The notes beneath the pieces were generated by a model. The model was not told the DNA's origin, searched no databases, and saw nothing but the letters and a program-made list of their open reading frames with translations. From Granulicatella sp041433555 (lineage in GTDB: Bacteria; Bacillota; Bacilli; Lactobacillales; Aerococcaceae), in NCBI RefSeq assembly GCF_041433555.1, contig NZ_JAPWBR010000025.1, forward strand, positions 1 to 28,106: a stretch of DNA of 28,106 bases, read 5' to 3'. Of this stretch, positions 15,541 through 22,842 are shown one piece after another. The translations under genes were made by a program, and so were the position numbers. Positions within the stretch are counted from its first letter, which is position 1, and every line of letters begins with the position of its first letter.

Positions 15541-16816
15541 AACATCGATTACCTTTCATAGCGGTATTTTAACGATTGGTGGAACGGTCATCGAAGTAGC
15601 CTATAAAGATAGTCATATCTTTTTCGACTTCGGGACTGAGTTTTTACCAGAATTAGAATTGCCCGATGAATCGGTGCAAACACTCACAGATCATAAAGTG
15701 ATTCCACATTTAAAAAATATGTACGATGCACGTATCCCTTACAAATACGAAGGGGATGAAGATAAAGACTATGCCAATACGGCGGTCTTTATCTCACATG
15801 CGCATTTGGATCATACAAGAATGTTGAATTATTTAGACCCAAGTATTCCTTTATATACATTGAAGGAAACAAAAATGATTGTAAATTCGCTCAACCGCAA
15901 TGGTGTATTCTTACTACCATCGCCGTTTGAAGACGATACATTTACAAGAGAGATGATTGGGTTAGATGCAGGCGATGTGATTAAAGTTGGAGAAATCGAA
16001 GTAGAAATCGTGCGTGTCGACCATGATGCGTATGGGGCTGCTGCTTTAATCATTAAAACACCTGGACATCATATTACGTATACAGGGGACTTACGACTTC
16101 ACGGGCATAACGCTGAAGATACAATTGAGTTTTGTAAGAAGGCAAAACATACGGACATCTTAATGATGGAAGGTGTATCGATTAGCTTCGGGGACCGTAA
16201 AGAGGTTGAAGACGAAATTAAACCTGAAAACGAGGAAGATGTGATTCGTCATATCGCTCGCCTCGAACAAGAAAATCCAAATCGACAAATCACATTTAAT
16301 GGCTATCCAGCGAATGTGCGTCGTTTTGAAAAAATCGTCGAAGGAACAAGCCGTACCGTTGTTCTTGAAGCAACGATGGCCGCACTTCTTAAAGAAGTAT
16401 TCCAAAAGGATGCTCATTACTACTATAGAGACGGGGCTCCAAAACTCGACGAACTTGATCCTACTTTAGAAATTTCATATCAAACGTTGTTAGAGGATAC
16501 TTCGAAGTACCTATGGCAAGCAGTCGACCATTTCGAACGTTTGCAAGAGGGAAGCTTATACATCCACAGCGATGCGCAGCCTTTGGGGGACTTTGATCCG
16601 AACTATCAACCGTTTCTAGATTTATTGGCGGAAAAACACATTGAGTTTGTACGCCTATCTTGCTCAGGTCACGCAAAACCGGACGACTTAGACCGCATTA
16701 TTGCGATGATTGAGCCTAAATGTTTGGTTCCAATTCATACGTTAAAACCAGAACTTCTGGTGAATCCGTATGGTGACAGAATATTGCCGTACCGCGGCGA
16801 AAAAATTGTGTTGTAA
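15524..16816 (+). CDS. Metallo-beta-lactamase-fold hydrolase, beta-CASP/RNase J-like
   Basis: A 430-residue protein with the metal-binding HAHLDH motif (H92, H94, D96, H97) and a further histidine-bearing strand (TYTGDLRLHGH). In the C-terminal half, HSDAQPLGDF and SCSGHAKPDDL followed by LVPIHTLKPE resemble the beta-CASP and RMMBL motifs of RNase J-type nucleases. It is shorter than RNase J (about 550 residues) and lacks that enzyme's long C-terminal domain. ATG 15524 is preferred to TTG-type upstream starts because GAGGGG (15509-15514) precedes it; it overlaps the permease gene by 17 bases. It sits inside a sugar-type ABC operon, between permease and binding protein, suggesting it processes the imported compound, perhaps as a phosphodiesterase. 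A nuclease role is equally possible. Confidence 0.8.
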   Translation: MVSKDKTSITFHSGILTIGGTVIEVAYKDSHIFFDFGTEFLPELELPDESVQTLTDHKVIPHLKNMYDARIPYKYEGDEDKDYANTAVFISHAHLDHTRMLNYLDPSIPLYTLKETKMIVNSLNRNGVFLLPSPFEDDTFTREMIGLDAGDVIKVGEIEVEIVRVDHDAYGAAALIIKTPGHHITYTGDLRLHGHNAEDTIEFCKKAKHTDILMMEGVSISFGDRKEVEDEIKPENEEDVIRHIARLEQENPNRQITFNGYPANVRRFEKIVEGTSRTVVLEATMAALLKEVFQKDAHYYYRDGAPKLDELDPTLEISYQTLLEDTSKYLWQAVDHFERLQEGSLYIHSDAQPLGDFDPNYQPFLDLLAEKHIEFVRLSCSGHAKPDDLDRIIAMIEPKCLVPIHTLKPELLVNPYGDRILPYRGEKIVL

Positions 16817-16843
16817 AAACTATATAACAAAAGGAGAAGAAAA

Positions 16844-18145
16844 ATGAAATTCAAATCTTTAGTAAAAGCGACACTAGCAACAGCATCAGTTGTGGCGTTA
16901 ACAGCGTGTGGAGCTAACTCATCAAACAACGGCTCTTCACAACAAGCTGAAACTAAAAAAGACATCGTAACAGAGGTTAAATCAGAAACTACAATCACTT
17001 TCTGGCATGCTATGAACGGTCAGCAGGAAAAAGCTCTTCAAAAATTAACAGAAGACTTCATGAAAGCTAACCCAAATATCAAAGTAGAGTTACAAAACCA
17101 ATCTCAATACAAAGATTTACAAGCAAAAATTAACGCAACTTTAACTTCACCAAAAGACTTACCAACAATCACTCAAGCATATCCAAACTGGTTATACAAT
17201 GCTGCTGAGCAAGATGCATTGGTAGACTTCAAACCATATATTGAAAACGAAACAATCGGATTCAAGAAAGGTGAAGAAATCCGTCCAGAATTAATGGAAG
17301 GTGCTAAAATCAAAGGAGTACAATACGGTATTCCATTCAACAAATCTACAGAAGTATTATTCTACAATGCAGATTTATTGAAACAATACGGTGTTAAAGT
17401 TCCAACTACTTTAGATGAATTAAAAGAAGCAGCTAAAACAATTTACGAAAAATCTAACCACGAAGTTGTTGGTGCTGGTTTCGACTCATTAAACAACTAC
17501 TATGCAATTGGTATGAAGAACAAAGGCATTGACTTCACTAAAGAATTAGACTTCGCAAGTGACGCTTCAAAAGAAGTTGTTAAATACTATGCAGACGGAA
17601 TCCGTGATGGATACTTCCGTACTGCTGGTTCAGATAAATACTTATCAGCACCATTCCAAAACAAAAAAGTAGCTATGTATGTTGGTTCAACAGCTGGTGA
17701 ATCATTCGTAGCTAAAGGTGCTAAAGAAGCTGGTTTCGAATACGGAGTAGCTGTTCGTCCTGAAAAATACGACCTACAACAAGGTACTGATATTTACATG
17801 TTCGAAGGTTCTACAACTGAAGAACAACGTACAGCAGCATTCTTATACTTGAAATTCTTATCTTCAGCTGAATCTCAATTATACTGGGCACAACAAACTG
17901 GTTACATGCCAACAATTGCTTCAGTGTTAGAACAAGATGCATACAAGAATTCAGGTTCTAAAGTTCCTAAAATCTTAGCAGATGCTACTAAGAATTTATT
18001 CTCAATTCCTGTAGTTGAAAACTCTGATCCTGCATACTCAGAAGTTCGTACGATTTTAGAAAAAATCTTCAAGACTGAAAATGGAAATGTAGATCAATTA
18101 GTTACAGATTCTAAAGCACAATTTGATGCTGCGTGGAATCAATAA
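16844..18145 (+). CDS. Extracellular solute-binding lipoprotein (UgpB-like, CUT1)
   Basis: A 433-residue family 1 solute-binding protein. The signal peptide ends in lipobox LTAC (C22), followed by an asparagine/serine/glutamine-rich linker. The mature part opens with TFWHAMNGQQEKALQ, which resembles the FWHxMxG opening of UgpB, the glycerol-3-phosphate and glycerophosphodiester binding protein. The body carries the usual IPFNKSTEVLFYNADLL segment and a C-terminal WAQQTGYMPT motif. Codon choice is strongly biased, as in highly expressed genes. It is the last gene of the transporter operon, with an AAAGGAG site before the ATG and a terminator after it. A phosphorylated polyol or phosphodiester ligand is an inference from the UgpB resemblance; an oligosaccharide is the main alternative. 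Confidence 0.88.
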   Translation: MKFKSLVKATLATASVVALTACGANSSNNGSSQQAETKKDIVTEVKSETTITFWHAMNGQQEKALQKLTEDFMKANPNIKVELQNQSQYKDLQAKINATLTSPKDLPTITQAYPNWLYNAAEQDALVDFKPYIENETIGFKKGEEIRPELMEGAKIKGVQYGIPFNKSTEVLFYNADLLKQYGVKVPTTLDELKEAAKTIYEKSNHEVVGAGFDSLNNYYAIGMKNKGIDFTKELDFASDASKEVVKYYADGIRDGYFRTAGSDKYLSAPFQNKKVAMYVGSTAGESFVAKGAKEAGFEYGVAVRPEKYDLQQGTDIYMFEGSTTEEQRTAAFLYLKFLSSAESQLYWAQQTGYMPTIASVLEQDAYKNSGSKVPKILADATKNLFSIPVVENSDPAYSEVRTILEKIFKTENGNVDQLVTDSKAQFDAAWNQ

Positions 18146-18165
18146 TCACATATAAGTTCATTCAC

Positions 18166-18574
18166 AACACAATCACAACGAAAGCCTGGGGAATTTTCCT
18201 CAGGCTTTTTGTGTGGAATGAGTGTATGTGCTGTATAGTGAGTAGGTGTTGGAAGGCCCATGCGGGGGAGGCTTTTAGGTGTATGGGGTGTGGTGGTGGA
18301 TTGCTTTGGAAACATGCGGATTTAATTGTTGAAAGTATATTAGTGAGCCACCGACTCGAGTCTAGGGTCTCTCGTCTTTGAAGCCTCAAAGAGACACTAA
18401 CGAATGGATTCGTAAGTGTCTCTAATTCGCATTCAATGGATATTCTCACTAATCTTTCAACAAAACCGCTGTTTCTGTCGCAATCGACGTTTTCGGTATT
18501 CACCTAAAAGCCTCCTGAGGGGGATTCCACACAACAAGCTGAGGGAAGTTGAGAGGCGTTCCTTAGATTGTGTT
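18166..18574 (-). repeat. Element B: large palindrome with the three-way-junction core
   Basis: The core, read on the minus strand, has ATGCGAATTA (18432-18423), stem 18422-18415 with 18398-18391 (GAGACACT/AGTGTCTC), TTTGAGGCTT (18390-18381), a third stem (CTCGTC 18371-18376 with GACTCGAG 18353-18360), and CGGT. The outer stem is TTGTTGAAAG (18326-18335) with CTTTCAACAA (18454-18463) plus ATTAGTGAG/CTCACTAAT. The arms extend through GAGGCTTTTAGGTG (18268-18281 with 18501-18514), GTGTGGAAT (18211-18219 with 18524-18532) and AACACAATC (18166-18174 with 18566-18574). The left arm contains the terminator of the binding-protein gene; the right arm is its decayed inverted counterpart. No gene is seen in 18146-18662. 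Confidence 0.8.
18182..18210 (+). terminator. Terminator of the CUT1 transporter operon
   Basis: AAGCCTGGGG (18182-18191) pairs with CCTCAGGCTT (18198-18207) with one wobble, followed by TTT. It lies 36 bases after the binding-protein stop and inside the left arm of palindrome B. Confidence 0.85.
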
Positions 18575-18629
18575 CCTCATTCACGAAGGACCGGTGCGGG
18601 GATAGGGTGAACGCGTTTCATAGAGAGTG

Positions 18630-18638
18630 TGCTATAAT
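18630..18638 (+). promoter_or_regulatory. Extended -10 promoter of the DUF1697 gene
   Basis: TGCTATAAT (TATAAT 18633-18638) is a perfect extended -10, 24 bases before the ATG at 18663. It lies just outside the clearly paired part of palindrome B. Confidence 0.6.
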
Positions 18639-18662
18639 GGGGCGACAAGAGAGGTGAGTCGG

Positions 18663-19214
18663 ATGCGGTATGTGCTTTTATTAAGGGGCATCAATGTTGG
18701 TGGCAAAAATAAAGTTGTGATGAGCGAATTGAAGGAATTGCTGAGAGGTGAAGGGTTTAGCGATGTGGATTCGTACATTAATAGCGGGAACTTATTTTTT
18801 GCAAGCGATGAGAGTGTAGAAAATATCGTTTTGAAGGTTGAAAAGGTGCTAGAAGAGAATTATGAGTTCTCGATTCCGTTTGTGCTACTTTCAAAAGAGG
18901 AATACTTAGAAGAAATGACGGGGCTTCCGGAATGGTGGAAGGATGATTTTGCTAGAAAAGATATTTTATTTTTCTCACGGGGAACAGATGTGAGTGAGAT
19001 TATCCGATTTGTAGAAGAGTCAGCATTTTATAATGAAAGAGTCTATATCGGGAAATGTGCAGTCTTCTGGGCGAAAATCGATGAGGCAGAGTATCAAAAA
19101 ACGACTTACCATAAAAAGATTTTGAAGCAACCATTTTATAAGACGATTACGATTCGAAATGGGAAGACATTTGATAAAATCGCAGAAATACTGCAGACAG
19201 AGAAACCTTTGTGA
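18663..19214 (+). CDS. DUF1697 family protein
   Basis: A 183-residue cytosolic protein that opens with MRYVLLLRGINVGG, the hallmark start of DUF1697 (COG3797), and has the conserved YINSGNLFF segment around residues 39-47. ATG 18663 is chosen because GAGGTGAG lies just upstream and the family motif starts exactly there; the longer in-frame version adds residues that match nothing in the family. The function is unknown; a structure is known for the family, but I know of no assigned activity. It has its own promoter, and the gene that follows also has one, so it is probably transcribed alone. No terminator is obvious after it. Confidence 0.88.
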   Translation: MRYVLLLRGINVGGKNKVVMSELKELLRGEGFSDVDSYINSGNLFFASDESVENIVLKVEKVLEENYEFSIPFVLLSKEEYLEEMTGLPEWWKDDFARKDILFFSRGTDVSEIIRFVEESAFYNERVYIGKCAVFWAKIDEAEYQKTTYHKKILKQPFYKTITIRNGKTFDKIAEILQTEKPL

Positions 19215-19236
19215 TAGGGCTTTTTTATGGTACAAT
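19208..19236 (+). promoter_or_regulatory. Promoter of the 5'-nucleotidase gene
   Basis: TTTGTG (19208-19213), a 17-base spacer and TACAAT (19231-19236) with an upstream TG, 33 bases before the ATG at 19269. The -35 overlaps the end of the DUF1697 gene. Confidence 0.5.
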
Positions 19237-19268
19237 AGTGTGTGAATTTGTAGAGAGTGAGGCGCATT

Positions 19269-20825
19269 ATGGAAATTAAAATTATTGAAACTAGTGATAT
19301 GCATGGGTACGTGTTACCGACAAACTACACAGAAAGAAACATGGACTTAGGATTCAGTACGGCGAAGGCTGCGACTGTGATTCGTCGCTTAAAAGAAGAA
19401 GCGAACGGTCCTGTGATTCAAATCGAAAACGGGGACTTCATTCAAGGGTCACCATTAAGCTACTATGTTCGTAAACAAGATTCAAAAGTAGCATCTGATT
19501 TAACAAAAGTATTGAACTACTTAAACTATGACTTAGGAATTTTAGGAAACCACGAATTTAACTATGGGTTGGACTACTTAAGAGAAGCGATTGCGTCTTA
19601 CAACCACCCAATTCTTTGCTCAAACATTTTAACGAAAGATGGAAAGCCAGCGTTTGGCGAACCTTACAAAGTGTTCGAGAAAGACGGCGTGAAAATCGCA
19701 GTTTTAGGGATTACAACGCCTTATATTCCAAATTGGGAACAACCTGCTACGGTGAAAGATTTAGTATTCGTGAGCGCATTGGAAACAGCGAAGAAATACG
19801 TTCCAGAAATGCGTAAAGTGGCGGATGTTGTCGTGGTAACTTACCACGGAGGATTCGAGTGCGACCTTTCATGCGGGGACCCAACGGAACTGTTAACAGG
19901 AGAAAACGAAGGGTATGCGATTGCGACGCAAGTAGAAGGAATCGATGCGTTAGTGACAGGACACCAACACCGTGTGATTGCACAAAAAGTGAATGGCGTG
20001 CCAGTCATTCAACCAGGATACCGCGGAGCATATGTCGGTGAAATCAGCTTAGAAGTAGAAAAAGTAGACGGGAAGTATACAGTTGTTTCAAGCGAAGCAA
20101 AACTTCACCCAACAGAAGATGTTCCAGCAGACCCAGCTGTATTAGAAATGTTTAGCGACTTACAAGCGGAAGTGGAAGATTGGTTAGATACTCCAGTAGG
20201 AAAAGTTGTTGGAGATATGACCATTAAAGATCCACATGCAGCGCGTTTAAGCGAGCATCCATATATTGAATTTATCAATAAGGTTCAAATGGAAGCCAGC
20301 GGTGCAGACATCTCAGGAACTGCGTTATTCAACAATGACGGACGTGGATTCAACTCAGAAATCCGTATGCGTGATGTGATTACAAACTACATTTATCCAA
20401 ATACATTAGCCGTTCTAAAAGTGAGCGGTGCGGACTTGAAAGCGGCTCTTGAGCGTGTGGCGACTTATTTCATCGTCGAAAACGGAGAAGCGGTCTTCAA
20501 TCCTAAATATGTGGAACCAAAACCTCAATTCTACAACTACGATATGTATGAAGGAATCGAGTACACATTAGACTTCACTAGACCATTCGGCGACCGTGTG
20601 ACTCGCTTAGAGTATCATGGCAAACCTGTTCAAGATACGGATGAATTAGAAGTAGTGACAAACCAATATCGTGCAGTTGGTGGCGGAAACTATAGTATGT
20701 TTAAGCCAGAGAAGATTGTGCGTGAGGTGCAGATTGATATGACGGAGCTCATTGCGGAATACTTGCGCAAACATCCAGTCATCGAAGCAACAGTCAACAA
20801 CAACTTTAAGACTGTGGTGAAATAA
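19269..20825 (+). CDS. Cytosolic 5'-nucleotidase / 2',3'-cyclic phosphodiesterase family enzyme
   Basis: A 518-residue two-domain enzyme. The N-terminal calcineurin-like metallophosphoesterase domain shows the metal motifs ETSDMHGY, NGDFIQGSP, GNHEFNYG, TYHGGFE and GHQHR. The C-terminal 5'-nucleotidase domain has FNNDGRG and the substrate-stacking region YNYDMYEGI with VTNQYRAVGGGNY. There is no signal peptide and no cell-wall anchor, unlike surface NT5E-type enzymes, so it should act in the cytosol like B. subtilis YunD. Likely activities are on nucleoside monophosphates, nucleotide sugars or cyclic phosphates; the exact substrate is unclear. ATG 19269 follows GTGAGG; the upstream GTG overlaps that site. 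The last coding stretch (20756-20803) has two inverted, decayed copies downstream. Confidence 0.88.
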   Translation: MEIKIIETSDMHGYVLPTNYTERNMDLGFSTAKAATVIRRLKEEANGPVIQIENGDFIQGSPLSYYVRKQDSKVASDLTKVLNYLNYDLGILGNHEFNYGLDYLREAIASYNHPILCSNILTKDGKPAFGEPYKVFEKDGVKIAVLGITTPYIPNWEQPATVKDLVFVSALETAKKYVPEMRKVADVVVVTYHGGFECDLSCGDPTELLTGENEGYAIATQVEGIDALVTGHQHRVIAQKVNGVPVIQPGYRGAYVGEISLEVEKVDGKYTVVSSEAKLHPTEDVPADPAVLEMFSDLQAEVEDWLDTPVGKVVGDMTIKDPHAARLSEHPYIEFINKVQMEASGADISGTALFNNDGRGFNSEIRMRDVITNYIYPNTLAVLKVSGADLKAALERVATYFIVENGEAVFNPKYVEPKPQFYNYDMYEGIEYTLDFTRPFGDRVTRLEYHGKPVQDTDELEVVTNQYRAVGGGNYSMFKPEKIVREVQIDMTELIAEYLRKHPVIEATVNNNFKTVVK

Positions 20826-21064
20826 TATATAGACACTTCAAACTCCTCAGAGTTTGTTATAGAAAAGCATTATAGGATACCGGTTTGAGTCTTAGGTCTC
20901 AAACCTACCAAGCTTCAAACAGTCTCTACGAAATGAATTTCTAGAGACTGTAATTCACATTGGTTATGATTCCCTATAATGCTTTCTATAACCTCTGAGG
21001 AGTTTTCTGTTTTATCAGCGATTAAGTTGTTGTGTTGCTTCAATAAAGTTAGAACAAATATTCC
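20756..21064 (-). repeat. Element C: palindrome with core and inverted copy of the gene end
   Basis: The core, read on the minus strand, has outer stem GAAAAGCATTATAGG (20862-20876) with CCTATAATGCTTTC (20973-20986), ATGTGAATTA (20960-20951), stem CAGTCTCT/AGAGACTG (20920-20927 with 20943-20950), TTTGAAGCTT (20919-20910), stem GGTTTGAG/CTCAAACC (20882-20889 with 20898-20905) and CGGTA. The arms continue through AACTCCTCAG (20841-20850 with 20995-21004). Beyond this, 21024-21064 is an inverted, decayed copy of nucleotidase codons at 20756-20803 (TGTTGCTTC opposite GAAGCAACA, TATTCC opposite GGAATA). The T-rich sequence after the right arm could make it a terminator. No gene is seen in 20826-21436. 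Confidence 0.8.
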
Positions 21065-21078
21065 TTCATTCGAAATGA

Positions 21079-21301
21079 GAAGCGTTAGCCATAATAGCTG
21101 TACCGGATTGAGCCAAGGTCTCAATCCTATCGAGCCTCAAACGGATGGTAGGAAATGAATTTCCAACCATCCGTAATTCGCATCGATTACTGATCGCTAT
21201 AATGGCTACTATGTTATCCGAAAACGCGTAGCTTTTTTATTTGCCTCTTAGACTGTTGTGTTGCTTCGATGAAGTGAGTGCAAGTATTCCTTCATTCGAA
21301 A
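21079..21301 (-). repeat. Element D: second tandem core and second inverted gene-end copy
   Basis: The core, read on the minus strand, has outer stem TAGCCATAATAGC (21086-21098) with GCTATAATGGCTA (21196-21208), ATGCGAATTA (21183-21174), stem CGGATGGT/ACCATCCG (21142-21149 with 21166-21173), TTTGAGGCT (21141-21133), stem GGATTGAG/CTCAATCC (21105-21112 with 21120-21127) and CGGTA. It is followed at 21251-21290 by another inverted copy of the nucleotidase 3' end: TGTTGCTTCGATG (21259-21271) opposite 20780-20792 and GCAAGTATTCC (21280-21290) opposite 20756-20766. The two copies also share TTCATTCGAAA just after. Confidence 0.8.
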
Positions 21302-21394
21302 GGGAAATGTGCTTAAAATGGATTGGAGATTCTTATGTTGAGATTGCGAAAAGTTTAGGATTTTGTTAGGGAATGTTACGGTATAGGCGGGATA

Positions 21395-21403
21395 TGGTAT
21401 GAT
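21395..21403 (+). promoter_or_regulatory. Extended -10 promoter of the lipoprotein gene
   Basis: TGGTATGAT gives an extended -10 (TATGAT 21398-21403), 33 bases before the GTG start at 21437. No strong -35 is seen. Confidence 0.45.
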
Positions 21404-21436
21404 GAAGGCACTGTATTGCAAAGTGAGGTTTTGTGT

Positions 21437-22108
21437 GTGAAGTTAAAGAAATGGTCGTGGATTGGTTTATTGGTACTTTGCGTGACGTTGTTAGTGGGGT
21501 GTGCGGATCACACGAGTAGTGGGTATCTTGAAGAGCTGGCTGGGAAAGAATTGAGCAGGGCTTATCCGACAAAAAATATTGAAGATTTATTTGAGCAGTT
21601 TCCGAAGGGATTTACGGTAAGTCAGATGCGTGTAGTCGGTGACTCGAATGTATTTGTTTATCTTGAGGCTAGGGGAAAAGGGAACCCACTAGTTGGAACG
21701 ATTAAGCAGCTCAATTCTAAAACTAAGGAAGAAGAGAAAAGTATACCGTTCCAATATGTGAATGGAAAGTTTGTTTTTGAAAATGAAGAAGAGGCGAAAA
21801 AACTCTGGCCACAAGGAAAGTTTTTATTCCAGGAATTGCAATTGAATAAAGATATTTTAGCAAAGGCAAAATTGGTAAATAAGAATTATACAAAGAAAGA
21901 AGAAACTCCTACTGGGGATAATGAATTTTATCTGAAATATAGTATTCAACTTCCAGTGGTCAGTCGGATTTTGGGGATAGACGAGTCGCAGCAGGTAGAG
22001 CTCTTTATCTTTGGTCGTGACGAGTCCGATGGCTTCGTATATGAAATTGGAACGGAGCAAGATAATCAAACGACTTTATGGGAAATGATACGAGAAATTA
22101 GGAAATAG
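21437..22108 (+). CDS. Unrecognised lipoprotein next to the BceRS-like system
   Basis: A 223-residue predicted lipoprotein that I cannot assign to a known family. The N-terminus is KLKKWSWIGLLVLCVTLLVG followed by C, a clear signal peptide and lipobox. The remainder is hydrophilic, probably a compact beta-rich extracellular domain. GTG 21437 is preferred to the upstream TTG 21416 because GTGAGG (21423-21428) is well spaced and the lysine-rich start suits a signal peptide. The response regulator gene begins 50 bases downstream, with a possible weak promoter (TACAAT near 22136) between. Its place directly before a two-component system hints at envelope stress or peptide sensing, but this is context only. 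Confidence 0.7.
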   Translation: MKLKKWSWIGLLVLCVTLLVGCADHTSSGYLEELAGKELSRAYPTKNIEDLFEQFPKGFTVSQMRVVGDSNVFVYLEARGKGNPLVGTIKQLNSKTKEEEKSIPFQYVNGKFVFENEEEAKKLWPQGKFLFQELQLNKDILAKAKLVNKNYTKKEETPTGDNEFYLKYSIQLPVVSRILGIDESQQVELFIFGRDESDGFVYEIGTEQDNQTTLWEMIREIRK

Positions 22109-22158
22109 ATGGTTTTCTGTGAATTGGAAAGATGGTACAATGAAAACGAGGTGAGTGT

Positions 22159-22842
22159 ATGCAAACAATAATGATTGTCGAAGATGAAAAAGTCATTCGC
22201 GATGCGATTGTACAAGAATTGGAAAAATGGAATTATGAAGTCGTTGCGGTGGAAGACTTTTCGCAAGTGTACACTCAATTTTTAGCCATCAATCCGCAGT
22301 TGGTGATTCTGGATATTACATTGCCGTTTTATAATGGCTATTATTGGTGCCAAGAGATTCGTAAGGTGTCTCAAGTGCCGATTATGTTCTTGTCGTCCAG
22401 GGATCAAGCGATGGATATTGTGATGTCGATTAATATGGGCGCGGATGATTATATGACAAAGCCGTTTGAACCAAGTGTATTGGTTGCAAAAATACAAGGG
22501 ATGATGCGTCGCAGTTATGAGTTCGTTCAGCAAAAAGATTGGCTGGAATATAAGGGGATTGCCTTACAACTGGGAAGCGGAAAGGTTTCGTATGAGGGTA
22601 ATGTCATTGAATTGTCGAAGAATGAATTTATCATTTTGCGTGTACTGTTTGAAAAACAAGGCGATATTGCGCCGAGGGAAGATTTAATGAATGCCTTGTG
22701 GAATAGCGATGTGTTTGTCGATGATAATACCTTGTCTGTGACGATTGCTCGTTTGCGGAAGCGTCTTGGCGAAATCGGATTGGAAAAATTAATCACGACG
22801 AAAAAAGGCGTCGGGTATGGATTGGCGGAAGTGATTGAATGA
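22159..22842 (+). CDS. BceR-like OmpR-family response regulator
   Basis: A 227-residue regulator with a receiver domain (acidic pair in VEDE, phospho-acceptor D52 in LVILDITLPFYNG, K101 in TKPFEP) and a C-terminal winged-helix DNA-binding domain (about residues 125-225, ending TTKKGVGYGL). The receiver sequence, with LPFYNGYYWCQEIRKVSQVP, is characteristic of regulators paired with BceS-type kinases. Its stop overlaps the kinase start (ATGA). The likely targets are the bceAB-like operons at 6904 and 9803, which have candidate operators but no two-component genes of their own. The link to those operons is inference from family pairing. Confidence 0.9.
   Translation: MQTIMIVEDEKVIRDAIVQELEKWNYEVVAVEDFSQVYTQFLAINPQLVILDITLPFYNGYYWCQEIRKVSQVPIMFLSSRDQAMDIVMSINMGADDYMTKPFEPSVLVAKIQGMMRRSYEFVQQKDWLEYKGIALQLGSGKVSYEGNVIELSKNEFIILRVLFEKQGDIAPREDLMNALWNSDVFVDDNTLSVTIARLRKRLGEIGLEKLITTKKGVGYGLAEVIE

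Noticed and set aside
18133..18381. Small open frame overlapping the end of the binding-protein gene
   Set aside because: It runs through the terminator and the arm of palindrome B, has no ribosome binding site, and its composition follows the repeat.
20862..21208. CRISPR array or integron attC sites
   Set aside because: There are no short identical repeats with regular unique spacers and no cas or integrase genes. The cores have a three-way junction and conserved single strands unlike the attC R'/R'' boxes.
20756..21301. Retron or group II intron remnants
   Set aside because: No reverse transcriptase gene or fragment lies nearby, and no domain V-like AGC/GUU hairpin was seen.
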